Source: JADJVL01 sp046331545
GTDB lineage: Bacteria; Acidobacteriota; Holophagae; Holophagales; Holophagaceae
DNA length: 64,000 nt
Reading direction: 5' to 3'
Assembly: GCA_046331545.1 (NCBI GenBank)
Contig: JAXLQR010000002.1
Span: 620,001-684,000 of the forward strand
The notes under the pieces were generated by a model. That model was given only the letters and a program-made list of their open reading frames with translations, searched no databases and had not been told where the DNA came from. Both the position numbers and the translations under genes were made by a program. How positions within the stretch are numbered: position 1 is the stretch's first letter; each line of letters begins with the position of its first letter. This document shows positions 25,010-33,301 of the stretch, piece by piece.

Positions 25010-27022
25010 TCAGGCTCCGGGGGCCGGCTCGGCCTGGCGGCGGAGCGAGGCGCGGTAGAGGTAGAGGCAGAGGGCGAGGAAGGCGATCGTGGACACGATC
25101 TGGGAGACCGCGTCGATGTCGTAGAAGGGGGTCTTGACGCGGCTCTCGGCGTACCAGGGGAAGAGGCGCAGGGCCGCGCCGAAGACGCCGCCCAGGGCGC
25201 CGCCGGCCATCAGGCCGGAGGCGATGATGACGCCCCGCTCGCGGATGGTGCGGCCCGGCGCGCCGCCCACCTGCTCGGACTTGCGGGCGATGAGCCAGGA
25301 GAGGAAGCCGCCCACCAGGGCCGGGGAGTTCAGCTCCAGGGGCAGGTACATGCCCAGGGCGAAGGTGAGGGGCGGCACGCCCACCATCTCCATCACCACG
25401 GCGATCATGGCCCCGGCGCCGAAGAGGATGTAGGCCACGGGCTGGCGGTTCACGAAGTTCTCCACCAGCACCTTCATGATCGAGGCCTGGGGCGCGGCCA
25501 GCACCGCGCGGGCGTCGCCCGCGGCCTGCTCGCCGAACTGGAAGACCCGCGCCAGCATCACGATGGTGATGCCCGCCGCCGCCGAGGCGACGATGACGCC
25601 GAGGAACTTCACCTTCTCCTGCGACGCCGGCGTGGAGCCCAGCCAGTAGCCGGTCTTGAGGTCGGTGATGGTCTGCCCCGAGACCGACAACGCGGTGCAG
25701 ACCATGCCGGCGATGGCCATGACGAAGAACATCCCGCTGGCCCCCGACAGCCCGAACTTCAGCAGCACCACGCAGGAGATGATGATGGTGAGCATGGTCA
25801 TGCCCGAGACCGGGTTCCGCGCGGTCGTGGCGATGGCGTTGGCGGCGACCGAGGCGAAGAAGAAGGAGAAGACCAGGGTCAGCAGGAGGCCGATGGCGAG
25901 GACCGGGGCCGTGGGCTTCAGGGAGCCGAAGAAAACCGCCATGCACAGCGCGGTGACGACGGTGCCGACGAGCATGGACATCACGCTGATGTCCCGGTCC
26001 GTGCGCTCGGGGCCGTGGGCCTCGCCGCCCTTGAAGGCCTTGGCCGCGATGGCGAAGGAGCCGGCGACGATCCTGAGGGACTTCAGGATCCCGAAGATGC
26101 CGGCGGTGGCGATGGCGCCGACGCCCACCAGGCGCACGTAGCTGCGGAAGATCTGCTCGGCGGTCATCGCGGCGATGGGGAGCTTCGCCGGGTAGATGGC
26201 CATTTCAGGGAAGTTGCGGCCGATCATCCAGATGAGGGGCACCAGCACCAGGTTCGAGAGGATGCCGCCGGCGCAGAGGATCATCGAGGAGCGCAGGCCC
26301 ATGACGTAGCCCAGGCCCAGGATGAAGCCCACGGCGTCGAAGCGCAGCACCACCTTGGCCTTCTCCGCCACGGTCTTCACGAGGGGGATGAACTGGAAGT
26401 CGAGGGACTCCTTCCAGACCTGGAAGGTGGTGACGAAGAAGTCGTAGACGGCGGCGATGGCGGTGGACTGGAGCAGGAGCTTGGCCTCGGAGCCGCCCTT
26501 CTCGCCGGTGACGAGGACCTCGGTGATGGCGGTGGCCTCGGGATAGGGGAACTTGCCGTGCATCTCCCGGACGAAGTAGCGCCGCAGGGGGATGATGAAG
26601 AGCACGCCGAGGCAGCCCCCCGCCAGGCAGATGAAGATGGTCTGGAGCGGATGCGGGTTCAGCCGCAGGGTGTAGAGGGCCGGGAGGGTGAAGATGGCGC
26701 CCGCCACCACGGATCCCGAGACGCCGCCGATGGCGGTGATGATGACGTTCTCCAGGAGGGTGGAGCGCCGGGCGTAGATCCGCGCCAGGCCGATGGCGAG
26801 GATGGAGATGGGGATGGCCGCCTCCATCACCTGGCCCACCTTCAGGCCCGAGTAGGCCGAGGCGATGGTGAAGAGGAGGCAGAGCAGCAGGCCCCAGCCC
26901 ACGGAGCGCCGGGTGGCCTCCAGGGGCGTCTCGGCGGCGGGCACGATGGGGGCGTACACCTGCCCCGGCGCCAGCTCGGCGTAGGCGTTCTCGGGCAGCG
27001 ACGTCGTCTCGGGGGCGTCCAT
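25010..27022 (-). CDS. OPT-family oligopeptide transporter
   Basis: 670 residues from the ATG at 27022 (GGAG Shine-Dalgarno 9 bases upstream; an in-frame start 19 codons earlier is less likely). Inner-membrane protein with about 14-16 hydrophobic helices. Family-typical stretches include YSGLKVGQVMEAAIPISILA, GKFPYPEATAITEVL and SGQTITDLKTGYWLGSTPASQ, the last being a hallmark of bacterial OPT proteins. These transport oligopeptides or metal chelates by proton symport. It is co-transcribed with the DUF885-like peptidase. Confidence 0.92.
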   Translation of the reverse strand: MDAPETTSLPENAYAELAPGQVYAPIVPAAETPLEATRRSVGWGLLLCLLFTIASAYSGLKVGQVMEAAIPISILAIGLARIYARRSTLLENVIITAIGGVSGSVVAGAIFTLPALYTLRLNPHPLQTIFICLAGGCLGVLFIIPLRRYFVREMHGKFPYPEATAITEVLVTGEKGGSEAKLLLQSTAIAAVYDFFVTTFQVWKESLDFQFIPLVKTVAEKAKVVLRFDAVGFILGLGYVMGLRSSMILCAGGILSNLVLVPLIWMIGRNFPEMAIYPAKLPIAAMTAEQIFRSYVRLVGVGAIATAGIFGILKSLRIVAGSFAIAAKAFKGGEAHGPERTDRDISVMSMLVGTVVTALCMAVFFGSLKPTAPVLAIGLLLTLVFSFFFASVAANAIATTARNPVSGMTMLTIIISCVVLLKFGLSGASGMFFVMAIAGMVCTALSVSGQTITDLKTGYWLGSTPASQEKVKFLGVIVASAAAGITIVMLARVFQFGEQAAGDARAVLAAPQASIMKVLVENFVNRQPVAYILFGAGAMIAVVMEMVGVPPLTFALGMYLPLELNSPALVGGFLSWLIARKSEQVGGAPGRTIRERGVIIASGLMAGGALGGVFGAALRLFPWYAESRVKTPFYDIDAVSQIVSTIAFLALCLYLYRASLRRQAEPAPGA

Positions 27023-27116
27023 GCTCACTCCATCGAAGGGGTCCGACCCAGGGTCGTCCGGATCGTCCCCCGGGCGCAACCCGGGCGCCGGGGACCCCGG
27101 TCACGATGGCCGGCCT

Positions 27117-28016
27117 TCAGGGTTCCGCTCCCCGCCTTGCCGCCAGCCGCCGGGGGGAGGCCGCCACCGCGGCGATGCCCAGCGCGATGAGGAGCGCGCC
27201 CAGGAGGCCCATCGGCCGGGGCGTCTCCCCGAGGAGGGGCCAGGCCAGGACGATGGTGGCGACCTGCTGGGCCTGGAGCCCGATGGCCCCCAGCGCCGCG
27301 TCCACGTGCCCGAGGCCCCAGGAGATGAGCCACCAGGCCAGGAGCTGGATCACGAGGCCCAGGCCGACCAGGCTGAGCCAGGCCCGGGCGGTGAACCCGG
27401 CGAAGGGGTCCCCGCGCAGGAGGCCGGCGACGGCGAAGCAGGCCAGGCAGGCCAGGCTGGTCCAGAAGAGGGCCTGGGGGGCCTTGAGCGTCCGGCGGGC
27501 GCGGCCCAGGACGAGGGTGTAGCTCGCGTAGGCGAAGCTGGCGGCGAGGGCGATGCCTTCCCCCAGCCCGTCGCCCGCCCTGGCGCCCCGGGCCAGGGCC
27601 AGGACCAGGGCGCCGCCGAGGCCCGCGGCCTGGCCGAACCAGCCGAGGAGGCCAAAGCGCAGGCGCAGGACCAGCACGGAGAACAGGGCCACCCAGATGG
27701 GGGAGAGCCCGCCGACCAGGAGGGTGGCGTTGGCGGCGCTGGTGTGGCGCATGGCCGCGTGCCAGCCCCAGAGGTCGAGGAAGAAGGTGGCGCCCGCCGC
27801 CAGGGCCCACAGGCGCCCAGGCCCCGCCCCCGGGCCGCCCTCCCGGCGCGCCAGCAGCCAGATGCCGGGGAGGGCCAGGGCCATGCGATAGAAGCCGACG
27901 GTGACGTCCGTCGCGCCCCCCGCCACCGCCCAGCGCACGAAGACCGCCGCGAGGCCGAGCAGGGCGGCGCCGAGGAGGACGGCGGCCAGGCCGCGGGCGG
28001 AGGGGCTTTCCGGCAT
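27117..28016 (-). CDS. EamA/DMT-family transporter
   Basis: 299 residues, with ten hydrophobic helices in two five-helix EamA repeats (for example LAAVLLGAALLGLAAVFVRW at the start and LLGALLIALGIAAVAA at the end). The DMT superfamily exports amino acids, nucleotides or other metabolites. The ATG at 28016 was chosen over an upstream frame rich in Arg/Pro/Gly because GGAG precedes it and the first helix follows at once. It ends 94 bases before the OPT gene start. Confidence 0.88.
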   Translation of the reverse strand: MPESPSARGLAAVLLGAALLGLAAVFVRWAVAGGATDVTVGFYRMALALPGIWLLARREGGPGAGPGRLWALAAGATFFLDLWGWHAAMRHTSAANATLLVGGLSPIWVALFSVLVLRLRFGLLGWFGQAAGLGGALVLALARGARAGDGLGEGIALAASFAYASYTLVLGRARRTLKAPQALFWTSLACLACFAVAGLLRGDPFAGFTARAWLSLVGLGLVIQLLAWWLISWGLGHVDAALGAIGLQAQQVATIVLAWPLLGETPRPMGLLGALLIALGIAAVAASPRRLAARRGAEP

Positions 28017-28054
28017 GACTCCAGCCTGGGGGAAGCCGCCGGGCCTGGCCAGCC

Positions 28055-29536
28055 TCAACCCGCCCGGCCTGGCATGCCGTCCAGCTCGGCCGCGGCCCGC
28101 GCCACCACGCCCTCCCAGGCGCCGGGGCGCGCCTGCCGCAGCAGGCGATGGCCGGGATACCACGGCGAGTCCTCACGGCCCTCCATCCAGCGCCAGTCAC
28201 CCTGGAAGGAGAGCAGCAGCAGCACGGGCAGCCCCAGCGCGCCGGCGAGGTGCGCCACGCCCGTGTCCACCGAGACCAGCAGGTCCAGGGTGCTCAGCAG
28301 CGCGGCGGTCTCGGCGTAGTCGTGGAGGCGGGGGCCGGCGTCGTGCCAGCGTCCCTCCGGGACCCCCGGAGCCCGCCCGAAGCGGCCGAGGTCGGTCTGC
28401 AGCGAGACCCATTCCACGTCCTCCCGGGCCAGCAGCGGCGCGAGGGCTTCCGGCGGCAGGCTGCGCTGGGCGTCGAAGGGGTAGGCCCGGTTCCCCGCCC
28501 AGACGAGGCCGGCCCGCAGCCGCGAGCGCTTCGGGCCCAGGCGCTCCCGCCACGCCGAGCGCCTCGCCTCCTCGGCGCGCAGGTAGGGACCGGAGGCCAG
28601 CCCGGCCTCGTCGGCGAGACCGAGGCGGTGGGGCAGGCTCATCAGGGCCTCCATGGCGTGGATGGGCGGCGGCACGCGCCCGTCGAAGCCGTAGGTGACG
28701 CCGTCCCCCTGCACCGCCAGGAGCGGCGCCAGGCCGAACTGCTCCGGGGGGAATTCCACGCGCACCTTCAGGCCCGCGGCCGCGAGGCGCCGGGGGAAGC
28801 GCAGGAACTGGAGCACGTCCCCGACGCCCTGCTCGGCCACCACCAGGAGGCGGAGGCCCGGCGTGAGGCTCCCGTCCCAGGCAGGCGGCTGTCCCGGGCG
28901 GGGGTGGAGGGGATGGGCGGGATGGGCCTTCCGGCCCTCGTAGAGCTCCCATCCCTTCTGCCAGCGCCCCCGACCCAGGAGGGCGAGGGCATAGCGGTCG
29001 AGGACGAAGGGGTCCTTCGGATGCCGGAAGTGGGCCGCCTCCACCGCGGCGAAGGCCTCGTCGGCCCGGCCCAGGTCCCGGGCCAGGTCCGCCTCCTCCA
29101 GCAGCGCGTCGGCGCTGGACGGCGCGAGCCGGAGGGCCTCGTCGAGGTGGGCCCTGGCCTCGTCGTAGCGGTGGAGCATGCGCAGGGCGGCGCAGGCCTG
29201 GGCGTGCACCTCGCCCCGGGGCGCCCGCGCCAGGCTGGATTCGAAGAGCAGGAGGGCCTCCTCGGCCTCCCCCTGGGCCAGGAGCGCCGAGCCCAGCTGC
29301 GCCTTCAGGCCCGGGCCCGAGGCCCCGGCGTCCACGGCGCGGCGCAGCCAGGCCGCCGCCGCCGCGTAGTCCCCGGCCCCCAGGTGCAGGCGGCCCAGGG
29401 CCTCCAGCGCCCCCGCGTGGCCCGGGTGGGCCTGGACGATGCCCTGGAGGACCTGCGCGGCCTCGCCCGTGCGGCCCTGGCCCTCCAGGGCGAAGGCGAG
29501 GCGGAGGGCTTCGGGGAGGGTGCGGGGGGCGGGCAT
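28055..29536 (-). CDS. TPR protein with glycosyltransferase-like C-terminal domain
   Basis: 493 residues. The first ~200 residues are TPR repeats (LRLAFALEGQGRTGEAAQVL, LEALGRLHLGAGDYAAAAAW). The C-terminal ~280 residues resemble the GT-B fold of heptosyltransferase/O-GlcNAc-transferase relatives: RLLVVAEQGVGDVLQFLRF, RLRAGLVWAGN, and the nucleotide-binding-like VSVDTGVAHLAGALGLPVLL. The architecture resembles TPR-glycosyltransferases that modify proteins or surface glycans. The ATG at 29536 was used; a TTG three codons earlier would start inside AT-rich DNA. The gene abuts the AT-rich insertion, and neither start has a clear Shine-Dalgarno, so the insertion may have removed the native promoter. 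Confidence 0.8.
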   Translation of the reverse strand: MPAPRTLPEALRLAFALEGQGRTGEAAQVLQGIVQAHPGHAGALEALGRLHLGAGDYAAAAAWLRRAVDAGASGPGLKAQLGSALLAQGEAEEALLLFESSLARAPRGEVHAQACAALRMLHRYDEARAHLDEALRLAPSSADALLEEADLARDLGRADEAFAAVEAAHFRHPKDPFVLDRYALALLGRGRWQKGWELYEGRKAHPAHPLHPRPGQPPAWDGSLTPGLRLLVVAEQGVGDVLQFLRFPRRLAAAGLKVRVEFPPEQFGLAPLLAVQGDGVTYGFDGRVPPPIHAMEALMSLPHRLGLADEAGLASGPYLRAEEARRSAWRERLGPKRSRLRAGLVWAGNRAYPFDAQRSLPPEALAPLLAREDVEWVSLQTDLGRFGRAPGVPEGRWHDAGPRLHDYAETAALLSTLDLLVSVDTGVAHLAGALGLPVLLLLSFQGDWRWMEGREDSPWYPGHRLLRQARPGAWEGVVARAAAELDGMPGRAG

Positions 29537-29637
29537 GGGTAACAATTGAAATTTATTTCAGTACAACAAGACGAAACATTATTAAGAAATATGACTGCAC
29601 CAAATGAAATGTAAGCCTCCAACCTCATCTTAACAAT

Positions 29638-30870
29638 TTAATCTGGCACCACTTCTTTTTTGTTAGCACCATTAGTGGATTTCACCTTCGCCGGGGTAAC
29701 CACTTGATTTAAATTAGTATTATTATTTTCAACATTTAAACCGGTTTTATGCATATCCATCTCCACAGAACCCTTCCAAGGGATTATTAATCGTTCTTGA
29801 AGATCAAATCCGAAAATATATGATGTTGCATCTTTTTCATCCTTAAGCCTTAAAGGAGCTTTTGAAATCATAAATAGATCTGCCTTTTGTCTAGATCCCT
29901 CTAACGGATCTAATTCTTCCCACTCAATTTCAGAATATGCATTTGTGGCTGTATCTCGTTCTTTTGCAGCAAAGCTGTATTCCGCATCACGGAGAGCTTC
30001 ACCTATGGGCGCCACCCCATAGTGCTTGTAAGTCTCCGATATTGCTGAAGCGGTTCGCCTAGCAATCAGTAAATGCCCATTCCGCATTGGTTGAACACAC
30101 AATATTACAGGAGGGAACGGGTGCTTCCCAATTACGAATTCACGATCGATCCCAATTAAGTCTATCGTTTTAAATGGGAAAGGATCCCCGTCTTTTACGA
30201 CCCATAGAATTCCAGCTTTCCACGAAACTACGATAAATGCACCTGGGACTCGAATCGGGTAGTCCAGAAATGGGAACAATCCGGGACGAAATGATGATCG
30301 TTGAGAAATAAATGGCTTACCATTTTGACGGGTCGGTAAATACGTTGGACCTTCCCAATCTATCGGGATCAAAGAACTCAATGTTAAGGAATTCCGCTCT
30401 GTTTTCCTGTACCAAGCACAGCAAGACGCCTCACCATCCTTAACAAACCCTGTCTCCACATTTATTGCGAAGAAAACACCCGGCTGATCCGTTTCATAAA
30501 TATAAGATGGATAACCTCGTTGACCACCATCAACGTCAATTTCAATTGGATATTCTTCAATGAGCCCAGCGGGGTTGCGTTTGTAATACATGAAATCAGT
30601 TTTCAATAGCCTTACCACGGATATCACGCCATTCCGAATACTAGCCCCAATGGTCCCAGACGGAAGGTGAATCTCTTTTAATGGCCCTTGAGGAATTTCA
30701 CCCTGCTGGACTCGTGTTCCATTCCCCTGAATAATTGCTAAATTTGACTCTCCCCAAATAATGTTCGGTTGAGGTCGTTGCTTAGATAATGACCCCATTT
30801 GTCCATACACACTCATCATCGGTAACCACGTGAGAATCACATAGATAAATAAGTGATATAGAGTTTTCAC
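29638..30870 (-). CDS. AT-rich secreted protein of unknown function
   Basis: 410 residues with AT-rich codon use unlike its neighbours. The N-terminus (LYHLFIYVILTWLPMMSVYG) is a signal peptide. The body is rich in aromatic, Pro and Gly residues (YPSYIYETDQPGVFFAINVE, WEGPTYLPTRQNGKPFISQR), suggesting a beta-sheet extracytoplasmic fold. It contains a CC pair (ASCCAWY) and a hydrophilic Asn/Lys-rich tail. I recognise no family. It lies 31 bases downstream of the Cys-rich gene, on the same strand, so the two were probably acquired and are expressed together. Confidence 0.7.
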   Translation of the reverse strand: MKTLYHLFIYVILTWLPMMSVYGQMGSLSKQRPQPNIIWGESNLAIIQGNGTRVQQGEIPQGPLKEIHLPSGTIGASIRNGVISVVRLLKTDFMYYKRNPAGLIEEYPIEIDVDGGQRGYPSYIYETDQPGVFFAINVETGFVKDGEASCCAWYRKTERNSLTLSSLIPIDWEGPTYLPTRQNGKPFISQRSSFRPGLFPFLDYPIRVPGAFIVVSWKAGILWVVKDGDPFPFKTIDLIGIDREFVIGKHPFPPVILCVQPMRNGHLLIARRTASAISETYKHYGVAPIGEALRDAEYSFAAKERDTATNAYSEIEWEELDPLEGSRQKADLFMISKAPLRLKDEKDATSYIFGFDLQERLIIPWKGSVEMDMHKTGLNVENNNTNLNQVVTPAKVKSTNGANKKEVVPD

Positions 30871-30901
30871 ATCTCCGCCTGGTTTTTCAACTTCGTTTTA
30901 T

Positions 30902-31288
30902 TTAATCGTATTTTATCGAACATTTTGCCACACAACTTGTCCGTAAAATTGCAGCAGCGCCCATACATGCCTCTGTTTTGCAATTTATCATAGTTTCATT
31001 ATATGTATTATCGCATTCACAAACACACTGAGCATAGAGGTCGCCAGGATATTTTTGAGGGCAATTCACTTTAACAAACACGTTTCCACCAGATGCACTA
31101 CCACCGCCTGTGGCACTATTATTGGCAACGACACATGCGAAATATTCATCGCCTTTTAAATCTGCGCAAGGGTCCGTGCCTGTCTGATATTGTGTTCCAC
31201 GTCCAGCACGAGGAGGCGTCTGGGCGTGAAGAAATCCCGCATTTACAAGAAAAACACCCAGAATCAGCAGACTTCTTAAGTTTATCAT
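30902..31288 (-). CDS. Small secreted cysteine-rich protein
   Basis: 128 residues, with AAGGAGGG 8 bases ahead of the ATG, the best Shine-Dalgarno in the insertion. A signal peptide (LLILGVFLVNAGFLHAQ) leaves a mature part of about 105 residues containing ten cysteines, six of them within QCVCECDNTYNETMINCKTE and its immediate surroundings. This suggests a disulfide-bonded extracellular domain. A Gly/Ser linker (ATGGGSASGGN) separates an N-terminal two-cysteine part from the C-terminal eight-cysteine part. No known family recognised; the AT-rich composition indicates transfer. First gene of the two-gene insertion. Confidence 0.72.
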   Translation of the reverse strand: MINLRSLLILGVFLVNAGFLHAQTPPRAGRGTQYQTGTDPCADLKGDEYFACVVANNSATGGGSASGGNVFVKVNCPQKYPGDLYAQCVCECDNTYNETMINCKTEACMGAAAILRTSCVAKCSIKYD

Positions 31289-31413
31289 TGGACAGTTCCC
31301 TCCTTGTCTATTACAGATATCAAGCGAATGAATCCTAAGTCCAATTAAAAAATGTTAAGGCAGTACAAAAAATGTATATCCGAATACTTACTAGTCATGG
31401 GAGTAGAAACCGA

Positions 31414-32652
31414 TCAGTTCGCCCATCTCGAGACCTGCTCCCACGCATCCTCCTCGTGCGGGTTCCCGTTGAGCAGGATGGCGAAGACGCGCTGCTTGCC
31501 GTCGGGGGTCTGGAGGAGGCCGCAGACGGTGGTGACGCCGGTGAGGTGGCCGGTCTTGCATCGCACCCTGCGCGCGAGGTTCGGATCCTTGACGCGCAGC
31601 TTCCAGGGCTCGCCGCCGATGACCTTGAGGCTGGCCACCATCTCGGGGCCCACCTCGAAGTCGTTCACGGCGCCCCGCAGGATGATGGCCAGGGTCTTGG
31701 CCGACAGGGTGTTGTTCTTGGACAGGCCGCTGCCGTCGGTGATGGCGATCTTGTCCGGGCCCAGCCCGAACTGTTCCTTGTAGAAGGCCTGGATGCGCGC
31801 GATGCCCCGGGGCCAGGAGCCGTCGCCGAAGCGCTTCACCAGCATCTCCACCATGAAGTTGTTGGAGAACTTGTTGATGTCCTGCACCAGCATGCGGAGG
31901 GGCGGCGACTTGAACTCCAGCAGCTTGCGGGAGGCCCCGCCGCCGGCCCCGTTCTCCACCACGATCCCCGCGTCCGCGAAGACCCTGCCGAAGACGTCCA
32001 GGGCGAGGCGCTCGGGGTCGGCGACGATGTTCCCGCGGTCGTCGCGGTTGAAGTTGACGCTGAGCGGCAGGACGGGCGGGGTGGTGTCCGAGCTCGTGTT
32101 CTCCCAACCGTTGCCGTAGCGCTGGGTGTCGAAGGCGCCCTGGTCCAGGCGGATCCGGCCGGTGATGCGCTGCACGCCCAGGCGCTTGAGGTCCTGGGCC
32201 AGCACGAAGATCCGCTCGGTGGTGAGCCACGGGTCGCCCCCGCCCCGGAGGACCAGGTCCCCCTTCACGACGCCGGTGCCGCCGTTCTGGAGGTCCCCGT
32301 AGACCGTCGTCTCGAGCTGGAAGTCGGGCTTCCAGCTGCGCAGCAGGGCGTAGGTGCTCACCACCTTCGTCACGCTGGCGGGCACCAGCGCGAGGTCGGG
32401 CTGGTGGGACTCCAGGGCCTTCCCACTCTGGATGTCCCAGATCCCCGCCGAGACCTGGATGCCCTTGGCCTCCATGCGGCGCACCCAGTCCTGGAAGCTC
32501 CCCTCGGCGCTCGCGGCCCTCGCCGGCGCCGGCGCCGGAGTCCGGGCCCGAAGGGCCAGGGTGCCCAGGGCCGCCACGCCGGCCACCGCCCCCGCGAGGG
32601 CCATCCGCCCTGCGATGCCGCTCCGTCCCATCCCGCCTCCCCGCGCCTTCAT
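31414..32652 (-). CDS. dacB: D-alanyl-D-alanine carboxypeptidase/endopeptidase (PBP4 family)
   Basis: 412 residues. A peptidoglycan-trimming serine peptidase of the S13 family, anchored or secreted through an N-terminal hydrophobic segment (about 17-35). The penicillin-binding motifs are in order: SVTK (Ser93, Lys96), SNN (KFSNNFM) and KTG (CKTGHLTGV). The long insert between the first two motifs is typical of PBP4. The start codon overlaps the stop of the pilin-like gene (ATGA). The stop lies just 24 bases from the AT-rich insertion, which therefore did not truncate it. Confidence 0.93.
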   Translation of the reverse strand: MKARGGGMGRSGIAGRMALAGAVAGVAALGTLALRARTPAPAPARAASAEGSFQDWVRRMEAKGIQVSAGIWDIQSGKALESHQPDLALVPASVTKVVSTYALLRSWKPDFQLETTVYGDLQNGGTGVVKGDLVLRGGGDPWLTTERIFVLAQDLKRLGVQRITGRIRLDQGAFDTQRYGNGWENTSSDTTPPVLPLSVNFNRDDRGNIVADPERLALDVFGRVFADAGIVVENGAGGGASRKLLEFKSPPLRMLVQDINKFSNNFMVEMLVKRFGDGSWPRGIARIQAFYKEQFGLGPDKIAITDGSGLSKNNTLSAKTLAIILRGAVNDFEVGPEMVASLKVIGGEPWKLRVKDPNLARRVRCKTGHLTGVTTVCGLLQTPDGKQRVFAILLNGNPHEEDAWEQVSRWAN

Positions 32653-33227
32653 TTCGAGGGTTTGCCGGACCCGCCGGCCGGGTCGCCCTTGCCGCCGCCC
32701 TCCGGCGCCGGGGCGGGGTCCGTGGGGGAACCGACCCGGCCGCCGCCGGCGGGCGCCCCGGCCGGCAGGTTGAAGAGGCTGTCGGTGGCCAGGAAGGCCC
32801 AGTCACTGTAGATGGACTTCATGCGGTACACGCGGAAGCTGTCCTTCTCGACCTTGCTCTTCACCCCGACGATGGGCAGCCCTGTGGTGTTCCCGCTGGC
32901 CCCGGCCTGCACGGCGAAGACCAGGTCCCAGTCGCCCCGGGGGTTCATGGGGTCCTTGAAGTCCACCTCCCGCGCGAGGCGGGGCTTGATCTTGTTCAGT
33001 TCGTCGAGGCTGCTGGGATAGCCCCCGGTCCGGGCCTGGAAGGCGCGGATGGCCTTGGCGAGGTGCTCCCCCCGGAAGATGAGCTCGTCCTCCAGCTCGC
33101 GCTGGACCTCCACATTCACGGCCGGGATGCCCTTGAGGAGCAGGATCCCCATCACCGCGCAGACCGCGAGGAGGAGGGCCAGGATGTAGCCGCGTTCCGC
33201 GGGGCGGGTCGGGAGGGGGGCGCGCAT
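32649..33227 (-). CDS. Pilin/GspG-like membrane-anchored protein
   Basis: 192 residues. A basic N-terminus and ERGYILALLLAVCAVMGILL (about 11-30) resemble the prepilin N-helix, with the Gly before an aromatic residue as in prepilin cleavage sites, but the conserved Glu at +5 is missing. The rest resembles pseudopilin-like proteins: a long helix (EVQRELEDELIFRGEHLAKA), then GGYPSSLDELNKIKPRL and a region with DPMNPRGDWDLV. The C-terminus is a Gly/Pro-rich low-complexity tail. No other secretion genes are nearby. It overlaps dacB by 4 bases, so it may have an envelope role. Confidence 0.7.
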   Translation of the reverse strand: MRAPLPTRPAERGYILALLLAVCAVMGILLLKGIPAVNVEVQRELEDELIFRGEHLAKAIRAFQARTGGYPSSLDELNKIKPRLAREVDFKDPMNPRGDWDLVFAVQAGASGNTTGLPIVGVKSKVEKDSFRVYRMKSIYSDWAFLATDSLFNLPAGAPAGGGRVGSPTDPAPAPEGGGKGDPAGGSGKPSK

Positions 33228-33301
33228 CGGGTTCCAGGATAGCCGGGGCCTCCCAGGGATGCTCCGGCACCGGCCGATGTTCCTCCCGCGGGGTCGCGCC
33301 C

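Larger units (their letters stand above)
29537..31390. other. AT-rich insertion carrying two secreted-protein genes
   Basis: Base composition changes abruptly from very GC-rich to strongly AT-rich at about 29537 and back at about 31390, with both flanking genes complete. CAGTACAA occurs near both edges (29559-29566 and 31361-31368), a possible but unproven insertion footprint. No transposase, integrase or tRNA borders it. The stretch 29537-29637 between the TPR gene start and the 410-residue gene is AT-rich without features. Confidence 0.7.
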
